From positions 49,369-113,368 of the forward strand of contig SFRL01000010.1 of assembly GCA_004562765.1 (NCBI GenBank): a stretch of DNA of 64,000 bases, in the 5' to 3' direction. The notes beneath the pieces are model-generated. The model was not told where the DNA came from. It was given only the letters and a program-made list of their open reading frames with translations, and made no database searches. Positions 25,786 through 34,373 of the stretch are shown piece by piece. The translations under genes were made by a program, and so were the position numbers. The stretch comes from a bacterium (GTDB taxonomy: Bacteria; Bacillota; Clostridia; Lachnospirales; Lachnospiraceae). Numbering within the stretch: position 1 is the first letter of the stretch; each line of letters starts with the position of its first letter.

Positions 25786-26268
25786 ATGCGAGAGAAAATT
25801 TTGACATTTATCGAGAAAAACAGTCGTGTGGATCTGCACGACCTGGCAGTACTCTTAGGTGTGGATGAGCAGATGGTCATCAATGAGCTGGAGGCGATGG
25901 AGGCAGAGCATGTGATCTGCGGTTATCATACACTGATCGACTGGGATAAGACTGATGTGGAGAAGGTGACTGCGATGATCGAGGTGCGTGTGACTCCCCA
26001 GCGTGACATGGGATTTGATAAGGTTGCAGAGCGCATTTACAATTATCCGGAGGTGAATTCCGTATATCTGATCTCCGGCGGTTTTGATCTGATGGTAACA
26101 CTGGAGGGAAAGACGCTGCGCGATATTTCCACGTTTGTAACGGATAAACTTTCAACACTGGATTCCGTGCTCAGCACGAAGACAAACTTTATTTTGAAGA
26201 AATACAAAGACCATGGCACGGTCATGGCAGAAGCACCGAAGGATGAAAGGATGTTGATGACACCATGA
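25786..26268 (+). CDS. Lrp/AsnC family transcriptional regulator
   Basis: 160 residues: N-terminal winged helix (about 1-55, VDLHDLAVLLGVDEQMVINELEAME) and C-terminal RAM ligand-binding domain (VTAMIEVRVTP..., VNSVYLISGGFDLMVTLEG). It probably senses an amino acid and controls the aminotransferase gene, whose start overlaps its stop by 4 bases. Confidence 0.9.
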   Translation: MREKILTFIEKNSRVDLHDLAVLLGVDEQMVINELEAMEAEHVICGYHTLIDWDKTDVEKVTAMIEVRVTPQRDMGFDKVAERIYNYPEVNSVYLISGGFDLMVTLEGKTLRDISTFVTDKLSTLDSVLSTKTNFILKKYKDHGTVMAEAPKDERMLMTP

Positions 26269-27443
26269 GAAATCCGCTGAACGAAAAGATTACAACAATA
26301 AAGCCCTCCGGGATCCGAAAGTTTTTTGATATCGTGAGTGAGATGGAGGACGCGATCTCTCTTGGTGTGGGTGAGCCGGATTTTGATACGCCCTGGCATA
26401 TCCGTGACGAGGGCATTTATACCCTGGAAAAGGGCCGTACCTTTTACACCTCCAATGCAGGCTTGAAGGAGCTTCGCGTTGAGATCGCAAAATACTTAGA
26501 CCGCAGATTCCATCTGCAATATGATCCCCTGACCGAGATCCTGATCACTGTGGGCGGCAGCGAGGGCATTGACAACGCATTTCGCGCCATGATCGATCCG
26601 GGTGACGAGGTGCTGATCCCGCAGCCGAGCTATGTATCCTATGAGCCCTGCTGTGTACTGGCAGGCGGTGTTCCGGTCATTATTGAATTACAGGAAAAAG
26701 ACCAGTTCCGTCTGACACCGGAGGCACTGGAGGCAGCCATCACACCGAAAACGAAGATCCTTGTGCTGCCCTTCCCGAACAATCCCACCGGTGCCGTAAT
26801 GGAGAAATCAGATCTAGAGGCGATCGCAGAGGTCGTGATCAAACACGATCTGTTCGTCCTCAGCGACGAGATCTATGCGGAGCTGTGCTATCTTGAAGAA
26901 CATACATCCATTGCATCTCTGCCCGGCATGCGTGAGCGGACCGTTGTGATCAACGGATTTTCCAAGTCCCATGCGATGACCGGATGGCGTCTCGGCTATG
27001 CCTGTGGCCCGAAGGTCATTATGGACCAGGTCTTAAAGATCCATCAGTTTGCCATCATGTGCGCTCCCACGAACAGCCAGTACGCTGCTGTGGAGGCCAT
27101 GAGAAACGGCGACGCGGACGTTGCCATGATGCGCGAGCAGTACAACCAGAGACGGCGGTTTTTGATGCATGAGTTTGAGCGTATGGGCTTGCAGTGTTTT
27201 GAGCCTTTTGGCGCATTTTATATTTTCCCCTCCATCAAGGAGTTTGGCATGAGCTCAGACGAGTTCGCCACCAGACTGCTCCGGGAGGAAAAGGTGGCAG
27301 TCGTTCCGGGTACGGCATTCGGTGACTGTGGCGAAGGCTTCCTTCGTATTTCCTACGCATATTCACTGGATAATCTGAAGGTAGCGATCGGCAGACTGGA
27401 GAAATTTATCACGAGACTGCGCGCGGAGGCAGAGCAGGCATGA
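26265..27443 (+). CDS. PLP-dependent class I/II aminotransferase
   Basis: 392 residues, the normal length. It has the substrate loop SLGVGEPDFDTPWHI, the N-P-T-G motif in FPNNPTGAV, the D-x-x-Y motif DEIYAELCY, and the PLP lysine in NGFSKSHAMTGWRLGY (about residue 235). Similar to the PatA/aspartate aminotransferase group that acts on aspartate, aromatic or other amino acids; the exact substrate cannot be read from sequence. It sits between an Lrp regulator and trmL, with 4-base overlaps on both sides. Confidence 0.9.
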   Translation: MRNPLNEKITTIKPSGIRKFFDIVSEMEDAISLGVGEPDFDTPWHIRDEGIYTLEKGRTFYTSNAGLKELRVEIAKYLDRRFHLQYDPLTEILITVGGSEGIDNAFRAMIDPGDEVLIPQPSYVSYEPCCVLAGGVPVIIELQEKDQFRLTPEALEAAITPKTKILVLPFPNNPTGAVMEKSDLEAIAEVVIKHDLFVLSDEIYAELCYLEEHTSIASLPGMRERTVVINGFSKSHAMTGWRLGYACGPKVIMDQVLKIHQFAIMCAPTNSQYAAVEAMRNGDADVAMMREQYNQRRRFLMHEFERMGLQCFEPFGAFYIFPSIKEFGMSSDEFATRLLREEKVAVVPGTAFGDCGEGFLRISYAYSLDNLKVAIGRLEKFITRLRAEAEQA

Positions 27444-27931
27444 TCAATATCGTTTTGTTAGAGCCGGAGATTCCGGCAAATACGGGAAATATCGGGCGCA
27501 CCTGTGTGGCGACAGGCACCAGGCTGCACCTGATCGAGCCCCTTGGCTTTTCCCTGAGCGAGAAGGCATTGAAGCGCGCCGGGATGGATTACTGGTCAGA
27601 ACTGGATGTGACGACTTATGTGGATTATGAGGATTTCCTCTCCCGGAATCCGGGCGCAAAGCTCTATTTTGCCACCACAAAGGGGCGTCATATTTATTCT
27701 GACGCGCAGTATGAGGACAACTGCTACATTATGTTCGGAAAAGAGAGCGCGGGTATTCCGGAGGAGATCTTAAAGGAGCATCCGGACACGTGCGTCCGCA
27801 TTCCGATGATCGGCGAGACGCGTTCGCTGAATCTGTCCAATTCGGTGGCGATCGTTCTATACGAGGCGCTGCGCCAGCAGGGATTTGCGCACATGAAGAC
27901 AGAGGGTGAACTGCACCGGCTACACTGGTAA
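27440..27931 (+). CDS. trmL: tRNA (cytidine(34)-2'-O)-methyltransferase
   Basis: 163 residues, SPOUT fold. The three TrmL motifs are clear: NIVLLEPEIPANTGNIGRTC at the start, CYIMFGKESAGIPEEIL (about 96-112) and RSLNLSNSVAIVLYEALRQ near the end, forming the knotted SAM site. It methylates the wobble ribose of tRNA-Leu. Last gene of the Lrp-aminotransferase run; the ECF genes start 25 bases on. Confidence 0.93.
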   Translation: MINIVLLEPEIPANTGNIGRTCVATGTRLHLIEPLGFSLSEKALKRAGMDYWSELDVTTYVDYEDFLSRNPGAKLYFATTKGRHIYSDAQYEDNCYIMFGKESAGIPEEILKEHPDTCVRIPMIGETRSLNLSNSVAIVLYEALRQQGFAHMKTEGELHRLHW

Positions 27932-27955
27932 CACCGGTTGAAAGGTCAAAAACGT

Positions 27956-28831
27956 ATGGCAACAATGATGGTAAAAGCAAGACAACTGGTACATGAATAT
28001 ATCCGCCGCGATGAGGAGGGCAATCCCGTTGCAACGCAGACGGCGCTGGATCATGTGGACATTGACATTAAACCCGGCAGCTTTGTGGCGATCTTAGGAC
28101 ACAACGGTTCCGGAAAATCCACGCTGGCAAAGCATCTGAATGTGCTGTTAAACCCGACGGAGGGAACGCTGTGGGTGGACGGAAAAGATACCTCCGACAT
28201 GGACAACCTGTGGAAGATCCGTCAGAATACGGGGATGGTATTCCAGAACCCGGATAATCAGATCATCGGAAGCATCGTGGAGGAGGATGTGGGTTTCGGA
28301 CCGGAAAATATCGGTGTCCCCACAGACGATATCTGGCAGCGGGTGGAGGACAGTCTGCGGTCGGTCGGTATGTTAAAATACCGCAGCCACTCCCCGAATA
28401 AGCTTTCCGGCGGACAAAAGCAGCGCGTGGCGATCGCAGGTGTCGTGGCAATGCAGCCGAAATGTATCGTTTTGGACGAGCCCACCGCGATGCTTGACCC
28501 GAACGGACGAAAGGAAGTTCTGCGCACGGTGCACGAGCTGAATCAAAAGAAGGGTGTGACGATCATCCTTATCACACATTATATGGAAGAAGTCACGGAC
28601 GCGGATTATGTCTACGTCATGGACAGCGGTTCCGTGGTGATGCAGGGCACACCGCGGGAGATCTTTTCGCGTGTGGAGTCGCTTCAGGCACACCGGATGG
28701 ACGTGCCTCAGATCACACTGCTGGCACACGAACTTAAGCAGGCGGGACTTGATCTCCCGGACGGGATATTGACGCGGGAAGAACTCATAGAGGCACTGAA
28801 AAAACAGGGAACGATCAGGCGGTCATCGTAA
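27956..28831 (+). CDS. ecfA1: Energy-coupling factor transporter ATPase EcfA1
   Basis: 291 residues. Walker A GHNGSGKST (about 53-61), signature LSGGQ (about 147), Walker B CIVLDEPTAML and H-loop THYMEE. Together with EcfA2 and EcfT it forms the shared energising module that powers several vitamin or metal S-components. The ATG at 27956 is used: a GAAAGGT motif lies 9 bases before it, whereas the in-frame TTG at 27938 has none. Confidence 0.95.
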   Translation: MATMMVKARQLVHEYIRRDEEGNPVATQTALDHVDIDIKPGSFVAILGHNGSGKSTLAKHLNVLLNPTEGTLWVDGKDTSDMDNLWKIRQNTGMVFQNPDNQIIGSIVEEDVGFGPENIGVPTDDIWQRVEDSLRSVGMLKYRSHSPNKLSGGQKQRVAIAGVVAMQPKCIVLDEPTAMLDPNGRKEVLRTVHELNQKKGVTIILITHYMEEVTDADYVYVMDSGSVVMQGTPREIFSRVESLQAHRMDVPQITLLAHELKQAGLDLPDGILTREELIEALKKQGTIRRSS

Positions 28832-28861
28832 GTCGCCTGCATGATAGGGAAGAAATAGAAC

Positions 28862-29707
28862 ATGTCAATCATATTAGACAAAGTCAACTATATATACGGT
28901 CAGGGCACAGCCTACGAGATGTACGCATTAAAGGACATTGATCTTGAGATCAAAGACGGTCAGTTTATCGGCATCATCGGTCATACAGGTTCCGGAAAAT
29001 CCACGCTGATCCAGCATCTGAACGGACTTTTGCATGCTACAAGCGGGAATATTTACTACAACGGTCAGGACATTTATGCGGAGGGTTACAGTATGCGCAC
29101 ACTGCGCAGCAAGGTCGGACTGGTCTTTCAGTATCCCGAGCATCAGCTGTTTGAGACGACGATCCTTGATGACGTGTGTTTCGGACCGATGAATCAGGGG
29201 CTGGACAAAAATGCTGCGCAGCTGCGTGCATTCGAAGCACTGCGCAGTGTCGGCATACCGGAGGAACTGTTTGATCAGTCACCCTTTGATCTCTCTGGCG
29301 GACAGAAGCGCCGTGTGGCCATCGCGGGCGTGCTGGCGATGAAGCCGGAGGTGCTGATCCTGGACGAACCCACTGCGGGACTTGATCCGAAAGGTCGGGA
29401 TGAGATACTGGATCAGGTTGCGGAGCTTCATGCAAAGCAGCACATCACGGTCATTCTCGTCTCCCACAGCATGGAAGATGTGGCGAAGTATGTGGAACGC
29501 ATCATAGTCATGAATCAGGGCAGTGTGATGTACGACGATACGCCGAAACAGGTGTTTTGTTATTACAAGGAACTGGAGCAGGTCGGACTGGCAGCTCCGC
29601 AGGTGACTTATCTGATGCACGAGCTGCAGGAGAACGGCTTCCCGGTGAGCTGTGATGCCACGACAGTAGAGGAAGCAAAGCAGGAGATATTGAGAGCCAT
29701 ATGTTAA
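28862..29707 (+). CDS. ecfA2: Energy-coupling factor transporter ATPase EcfA2
   Basis: 281 residues. Walker A GHTGSGKST, signature LSGGQ, Walker B VLILDEPTAGLD, H-loop SHSMED. EcfA2-type proteins start with the IYGQGTAYEMYALKDIDLEI pattern seen here. The start follows an AGGGAAG motif, and the end overlaps ecfT by 7 bases, indicating one operon. Confidence 0.95.
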   Translation: MSIILDKVNYIYGQGTAYEMYALKDIDLEIKDGQFIGIIGHTGSGKSTLIQHLNGLLHATSGNIYYNGQDIYAEGYSMRTLRSKVGLVFQYPEHQLFETTILDDVCFGPMNQGLDKNAAQLRAFEALRSVGIPEELFDQSPFDLSGGQKRRVAIAGVLAMKPEVLILDEPTAGLDPKGRDEILDQVAELHAKQHITVILVSHSMEDVAKYVERIIVMNQGSVMYDDTPKQVFCYYKELEQVGLAAPQVTYLMHELQENGFPVSCDATTVEEAKQEILRAIC

Positions 29708-30501
29708 GAGATATTACGATAGGACAATATTATCCGACCGGATCCGTGATCCATCGGATGGATCCGCGGGTAAAATTATTCGGAACACTTGTATTTCTGA
29801 TTTCCGTATTTGCATATAAAGGGATCGTAGGCTTTGCAATTGTTACGCTGTTTCTGGCGGCGGTGATCGGTATTTCCAAAGTGCCGTTCCGCTACATGAT
29901 CAAAGGATTGAAGGCGATCATGATCCTCATGCTGATCACGGCGCTGTTCAATCTGTTTCTCACACCGGGCGAGGCGCTCATTCAGATCTGGAAGCTGAAG
30001 ATCACAAAAGAAGGAGTCATGTCGGCGATCCGCATGGCGTTCCGTCTGACCTATCTGATCCTCGGCACATCACTCATGACGCTGACGACGACACCGAATC
30101 AGCTGACAGACGGACTGGAAAAGGCACTCCGGCCACTGGCAAAGATCCATGTGCCGGTTCACGAGATCGCGATGATGATGTCGATCGCATTGCGTTTTAT
30201 TCCAATCCTGGTTGAGGAGACAGACAAGATCATGAAAGCACAGATGGCGCGCGGTGCCAGCTTTGATGAGGGTAATATCATTAAGAAGGCAAAGTCACTG
30301 ATCCCGCTCCTCGTGCCGTTGTTTGTATCCGCATTCCGGCGTGCAAACGATCTTGCGATGGCGATGGAGGCGCGGTGTTATAACGGTGGTGAGGGGCGCA
30401 CGAAAATGAAACCTCTGCGCTACCAAAGTCTGGACTACAAGACGTATGCGGTATTGATCCTGTATCTGGCACTGCTTTTGGTGCTTCGGGTGGTATTATG
30501 A
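29701..30501 (+). CDS. ecfT: Energy-coupling factor transmembrane protein EcfT
   Basis: 266 residues, five or six membrane helices. The cytoplasmic coupling helices carry the Ala-Arg-Gly motif: QMARGASFDEG (about residue 180), and a second variant AMEARCYNGGEGRT, where Cys replaces the usual Gly. EcfT joins the two ATPases to the substrate-binding S-component. No S-component gene is present here, fitting the shared (group II) system. It overlaps truA by 4 bases. Confidence 0.95.
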   Translation: MLRDITIGQYYPTGSVIHRMDPRVKLFGTLVFLISVFAYKGIVGFAIVTLFLAAVIGISKVPFRYMIKGLKAIMILMLITALFNLFLTPGEALIQIWKLKITKEGVMSAIRMAFRLTYLILGTSLMTLTTTPNQLTDGLEKALRPLAKIHVPVHEIAMMMSIALRFIPILVEETDKIMKAQMARGASFDEGNIIKKAKSLIPLLVPLFVSAFRRANDLAMAMEARCYNGGEGRTKMKPLRYQSLDYKTYAVLILYLALLLVLRVVL

Positions 30502-31256
30502 AGCGCGTGATGATGCGTGTCGCTTATGACGGCACAGATTATTGTGGATGGCAGCTTCAGCCGGGAAAACCCACGATTGAAAGCGTATTGAATGAAGCGC
30601 TGTCGGCGCTGCTGGGCGAGAAGATCTCAGTCATAGGCGCGAGCCGCACGGATTCCGGCGTGCATTCCCTGGGGAATGTGGCGGTATTTGATACGGATAC
30701 GCGGATTCCGGCGGAAAAGATCAGTTATGCACTGAACCAGAGACTTCCTGACGATATTGTGATCCAGGAGTCAGGGGAGGTAGCACCGGACTTCCATCCC
30801 CGTTACTGTGACAGCAGAAAAACTTATGAATACCGGATCTTAAACCGCACATTTCCGTTGCCGACGGAGCGGCGGGATTCATATTTTTGTTACCGGAAGC
30901 TGGATGTGGAGAAAATGCGGAGAGCGGCGGAATATATTGTCGGAACACATGATTTTGCAAGCTTTTGCGCTGCGCATGCACAGACGGAGACAACGGTGCG
31001 CACGGTATTTGGCTGTACAGTAGAGAAAACAGGTGATATGATCTGCATCCGTGTCACGGGTGCGGGTTTTCTATATAATATGGTCCGCATCATCGCGGGA
31101 ACACTCATTGAGATCGGCTACGGAGCAAAAGAGCCGGATGACATGCAGACGATCCTTGCGGCGTGCAGCCGCAGCGCAGCGGGACCGACCGCTCCGGCAC
31201 ACGGACTGACGATGATGGGGATCGAATTTGAGAAAGATCCTTATATTTTGGCGTAA
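30498..31256 (+). CDS. truA: tRNA pseudouridine(38-40) synthase
   Basis: 252 residues. The catalytic aspartate is in GASRTDSGVHS (Asp52); family motifs RVAYDGTDYCGWQ, SRKTYEYRI, and HDFASFC are present. It makes pseudouridine in the anticodon arm. The order ecfA1-ecfA2-ecfT-truA-rplM-rpsI is the standard end of the Firmicutes ribosomal protein region. Confidence 0.95.
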   Translation: MKRVMMRVAYDGTDYCGWQLQPGKPTIESVLNEALSALLGEKISVIGASRTDSGVHSLGNVAVFDTDTRIPAEKISYALNQRLPDDIVIQESGEVAPDFHPRYCDSRKTYEYRILNRTFPLPTERRDSYFCYRKLDVEKMRRAAEYIVGTHDFASFCAAHAQTETTVRTVFGCTVEKTGDMICIRVTGAGFLYNMVRIIAGTLIEIGYGAKEPDDMQTILAACSRSAAGPTAPAHGLTMMGIEFEKDPYILA

Positions 31257-31272
31257 AAATCGAAAAAACCGG

Positions 31273-31301
31273 TTGACAGTGGCAAAATCGCGTAGTAGAA
31301 T
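31273..31301 (+). promoter_or_regulatory. Sigma-A promoter of rplM-rpsI
   Basis: TTGACA (31273-31278) and TAGAAT (31296-31301) with a 17-bp spacer. The transcript would have a leader of about 130 nt before rplM. Confidence 0.85.
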
Positions 31302-31307
31302 GTAAAG

Positions 31308-31440
31308 GCTGATGTAGTTTAGAAATACTGTGCCAAAGCCCCGGCAAAGTATTTTAGCTATACAATATAAGAAGCAGTCGAATGGTTTCGGACATTTCCA
31401 TTCCGGCTTCTACCGTTAAAATTATTCAGGAGGAAAAACC
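31308..31440 (+). ncRNA. Candidate L13 leader (ribosomal protein autoregulation)
   Basis: Between the promoter and rplM is a leader containing a hairpin GAAGC (31371-31375) with GCTTC (31406-31410), extended by GAATGG (31380-31385) with CCATTC (31398-31403). In Firmicutes the rplM leader folds and binds L13 to limit its own operon; position and shape agree, but the match to the known covariance model could not be tested. Confidence 0.55.
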
Positions 31441-31869
31441 ATGAACACATTTATGGCAAGCCCGGCTACCATTGATCGTAAATGGTATGTTGTTGACGCT
31501 ACAGGAATGACCTTAGGTCGTTTATCATCAGAGATTGCAAAAGTTTTAAGAGGAAAGAATAAGCCGATCTTCACTCCTCATATGGACTGCGGTGACTATG
31601 TGATCGTTGTCAATGCAGAGAAGATCGTTGTTACCGGAAAGAAGCTGGATCAGAAGATCTACTACAGACATTCCGAGTATGTTGGCGGAATGAAGGAGAC
31701 TACCTTAAAGGAAATGTTAGCAAAGCATCCTGAGAGAGTCATCGAGCACGCAGTAAAGGGTATGTTACCCAAGGGACCTTTAGGACGTGAGATGTACAAG
31801 AAGTTATTCGTATATGCAGGTCCTGATCACAAGCATGCAGCTCAGAAGCCTGAAGCTTTGACATTTTAA
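31441..31869 (+). CDS. rplM: Ribosomal protein L13 (uL13)
   Basis: 142 residues, normal length. N-terminal KWYVVDATGMTLGRLSSEIA and C-terminal MLPKGPLGREMYKKLFVYAGPDHKHAAQKPE are diagnostic. Strong AGGAGG site. Codon use is restricted as in highly expressed genes. Confidence 0.98.
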   Translation: MNTFMASPATIDRKWYVVDATGMTLGRLSSEIAKVLRGKNKPIFTPHMDCGDYVIVVNAEKIVVTGKKLDQKIYYRHSEYVGGMKETTLKEMLAKHPERVIEHAVKGMLPKGPLGREMYKKLFVYAGPDHKHAAQKPEALTF

Positions 31870-31888
31870 TCGAGGGAGGTAAAGACAA

Positions 31889-32281
31889 GTGGCTAGCGCA
31901 AAATTTTATGGAACAGGAAGAAGAAAAAGTTCAGTAGCCAGAGTTTATTTAGCACCTGGTACTGGAAAGATCACCATCAACAAGAGAGATATTGATGATT
32001 ATTTTGGATTAGAGACATTAAAGGTTATCGTTCGTCAGCCTTTCGCTGCAACCGAGACCAATGAGAAGTTTGATGTTACCGTTACCGTTAAGGGCGGCGG
32101 ATACACCGGACAGGCAGGAGCGATCCGCCACGGTATTTCCCGTGCACTGCTTCAGGTAGATGACGAGTATCGTCCGATGCTGAAGAAGGCAGGATACCTG
32201 ACACGTGATCCTCGTATGAAAGAGCGTAAGAAATACGGTCTCAAGGCCGCACGTCGCGCTCCGCAGTTCAGCAAGCGTTAA
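31889..32281 (+). CDS. rpsI: Ribosomal protein S9 (uS9)
   Basis: 130 residues. It begins GTG with GGGAGG 9 bases upstream. FYGTGRRKSSVARVYL at the start and the basic C-terminal KKYGLKAARRAPQFSKR are typical; the tail reaches the P site in the ribosome. Cotranscribed with rplM, and followed by a strong terminator. Confidence 0.98.
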   Translation: MASAKFYGTGRRKSSVARVYLAPGTGKITINKRDIDDYFGLETLKVIVRQPFAATETNEKFDVTVTVKGGGYTGQAGAIRHGISRALLQVDDEYRPMLKKAGYLTRDPRMKERKKYGLKAARRAPQFSKR

Positions 32282-32321
32282 TCAGACACTTTTGGAACGT
32301 GCAATTTCAAAAAGATTTTAC

Positions 32322-32355
32322 AACCTCTCAGGACTTCGGTTCTGGGAGGTTTTTT
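32322..32355 (+). terminator. Terminator of the ribosomal protein operon
   Basis: AACCTCTCAG (32322-32331) pairs with CTGGGAGGTT (32342-32351) and leads into a T tract. The AT-rich defence genes begin just after it. Confidence 0.9.
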
Positions 32356-32356
32356 G

Positions 32357-32385
32357 TTGTGTATTTTTTGAAAAACTGGTAAAAT
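32357..32385 (+). promoter_or_regulatory. Sigma-A promoter of the Septu-like pair
   Basis: TTGTGT (32357-32362), 17-bp spacer, TAAAAT (32380-32385). It begins directly after the rpsI terminator. Confidence 0.6.
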
Positions 32386-32416
32386 ACATATCATATAAAG
32401 CATTGGAGGGAAAGCC

Positions 32417-33664
32417 ATGGAACAAACTTTTTTAACCCAAATTAACATAGAAAAGGTACGCCATTTAGAGAAGATTACAATTCCTTTAGATAAAGATAAA
32501 AGAAAACATTTGATATTAACCGGGAAAAATGGAAGTGGAAAAACAAGTGTTTTGGAAGCAATGGTTAAATATGTTGAAAGTTTCCTGGGAAAAAATGGTA
32601 CATCGTTAGAACATACAAAAAATATGTATAATCGTTATTTAGAAGAATTCAACAGATTAAATTTGCCGGAAGATTCGGAAGAGAACAGAAAACGAATTTA
32701 TGAAACAAAAAAAAGCTTGGAATTTTGGAAAAACGAACTAAAAATGTTAGATCCGGGAGTGCTTTTAGACAGTACTTCCGATGTACTTTTAAAAGAAAAA
32801 TGTGAGCGGGGAAATTTTATTTTTGCATACTATAAAGCTGAAAGAGAGTTTCAGGTAGAAGAATATAAAAATATTGAGAAAATACAATTTCAAGATAAGT
32901 ATAGTGTTACCGAAAAACCAGGATCAAAACTTACAAAATATCTTGTGGACTTGAAGGCTACACAGGCTTTTACGAAGAACGATGAAAAAAATGAAAAAAT
33001 AAACAAATGGTTTCATGCATTTGAGAATATTTTAAAAACCATTTTTGAGAATGATGATCTTGAGTTGCAATTTAATGATGAAACCTTTCAGTTTTCTATT
33101 TGCGAATCAGATAGAGAACCTTTTGATTTTAATACGATGTCTAGTGGGTATGCGGCAATATTTGATATTATCAATGATTTGATTATACGAATGGAAGCTC
33201 GCTCTGGACTGCGGACAGAGTTTGATATGGAAGGAATTGTTTTTGTGGACGAGATTGAGACGCATTTACATCTTGAATTACAAAAAAAGATTTTGCCTAT
33301 TTTAACAGGACTATTTCCGAATATACAATTTGTGATCACCACTCATTCACCATTTATTTTAAGTTCCTTAGACAATACTGTTATTTATGACCTTGAAAAT
33401 AAAACTTTTGTAAAAAACGGATTGAAAAATTTGCCGTATGAAGGCATTGTGGAGGGTTATTTTAAAGCGGACACATTGTCGGAAGAATTGAGAGAAAAAT
33501 TTGAAAGATATAAGGTGCTGGTTTCTAAAAATGAATTAACAGATGAAGAATATGAGGAAATTGATCAATTGGAATATTATTTAGATGAAATACCGGATTA
33601 TCTTGCAAAGGAATTGGCTGCAGAGTATAGTCGGTTAAAATTAGAATTTTCCAATAGGGGGTAA
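32417..33664 (+). CDS. ptuA: AAA family ATPase, PtuA-like (Septu defence)
   Basis: 415 residues. Walker A GKNGSGKT (36-43), a signature-like MSSGYAAIF (241-249), Walker B IVFVDEIE (274-281) and a switch motif TTHSPF (308-313): the ABC/OLD-like ATPase arrangement. Residues ~60-230 form a helical insertion. The next gene, 5 bases later, encodes an HNH nuclease, giving the two-gene Septu layout in which PtuA and PtuB form a complex that blocks phage. The bases are much richer in A+T than those of neighbouring genes, with many ATA/TTA/AAA codons, suggesting recent transfer. An OLD-type or retron-linked ATPase is the alternative; no reverse transcriptase is present. Confidence 0.82.
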   Translation: MEQTFLTQINIEKVRHLEKITIPLDKDKRKHLILTGKNGSGKTSVLEAMVKYVESFLGKNGTSLEHTKNMYNRYLEEFNRLNLPEDSEENRKRIYETKKSLEFWKNELKMLDPGVLLDSTSDVLLKEKCERGNFIFAYYKAEREFQVEEYKNIEKIQFQDKYSVTEKPGSKLTKYLVDLKATQAFTKNDEKNEKINKWFHAFENILKTIFENDDLELQFNDETFQFSICESDREPFDFNTMSSGYAAIFDIINDLIIRMEARSGLRTEFDMEGIVFVDEIETHLHLELQKKILPILTGLFPNIQFVITTHSPFILSSLDNTVIYDLENKTFVKNGLKNLPYEGIVEGYFKADTLSEELREKFERYKVLVSKNELTDEEYEEIDQLEYYLDEIPDYLAKELAAEYSRLKLEFSNRG

Positions 33665-33669
33665 AGGAT

Positions 33670-34326
33670 ATGGTGAAAATAGATAGAAATCCGATTCCTC
33701 CGCCATCCCTAGAGGTTGAAAAACAAAAACCGAATGGCCGTTATAATAAAGCAGATGTGGTACAACAATTGAAAGAAGACTCCCACGATAAATGTTATAT
33801 TTGTGAACTGGGAGGATTGTCAGATCCGGAAGTAGAACATTTAAGGCCGCATCATAGTAGGAAAATGGCGGAAAGAGTTTCTGACTGGAATAATTTATTC
33901 TATGTATGCCCACATTGTAATAATTTGAAAAAAGATGCAAAATATGATGATAAAATTATAGATTGCTGTGTTGAGGATCCGGAAGAAAAGCTGGAACAAT
34001 GCTATGAAAACGGATGTGTTAATGTACATAGTACGGTTAATGAGGAATGCGCTGTTATGACTGCAGTGCTTATACAGGATTGTTTCGAGAAGCGTAATAC
34101 AGGAATTCGAGAAGCAGCTTGTCAACATAGAATAGAGTGTTTGGCAGAGTCAATGAGTGTCTTATATAAAACGCTGGAAAATCATAAAGAGCATCCGGAA
34201 TCGGAACGATATATCAGAAGCTTGAGGGCGACACTGAGCAGAAAAAGTGCCTTTGCAGCATTTAAAAGAAATTATGTAAGAAAGCATATTACAGATTATC
34301 CAGAGTTAAAAGATTTTTTGATATAA
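33670..34326 (+). CDS. ptuB: HNH endonuclease, PtuB-like (Septu defence)
   Basis: 218 residues. The HNH/TIGR02646-type core is KCYICEL (Cys42, Cys45), VEHLRPHH (Glu56, His57, His61, His62), WNNLFYVCPHCNNLKK (Asn74, Cys80, Cys83, Asn84): four zinc cysteines and the catalytic histidines are present, so the nuclease should be active. The C-terminal half is helical. It follows ptuA by 5 bases, as in Septu. In known systems PtuB cuts DNA when phage infection relieves its control. Same AT-rich bias as ptuA. Confidence 0.82.
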   Translation: MVKIDRNPIPPPSLEVEKQKPNGRYNKADVVQQLKEDSHDKCYICELGGLSDPEVEHLRPHHSRKMAERVSDWNNLFYVCPHCNNLKKDAKYDDKIIDCCVEDPEEKLEQCYENGCVNVHSTVNEECAVMTAVLIQDCFEKRNTGIREAACQHRIECLAESMSVLYKTLENHKEHPESERYIRSLRATLSRKSAFAAFKRNYVRKHITDYPELKDFLI

Positions 34327-34373
34327 CATGATTTTATAATGGTCTGCATAAAATGATATGGGGAGGGAAAGCT

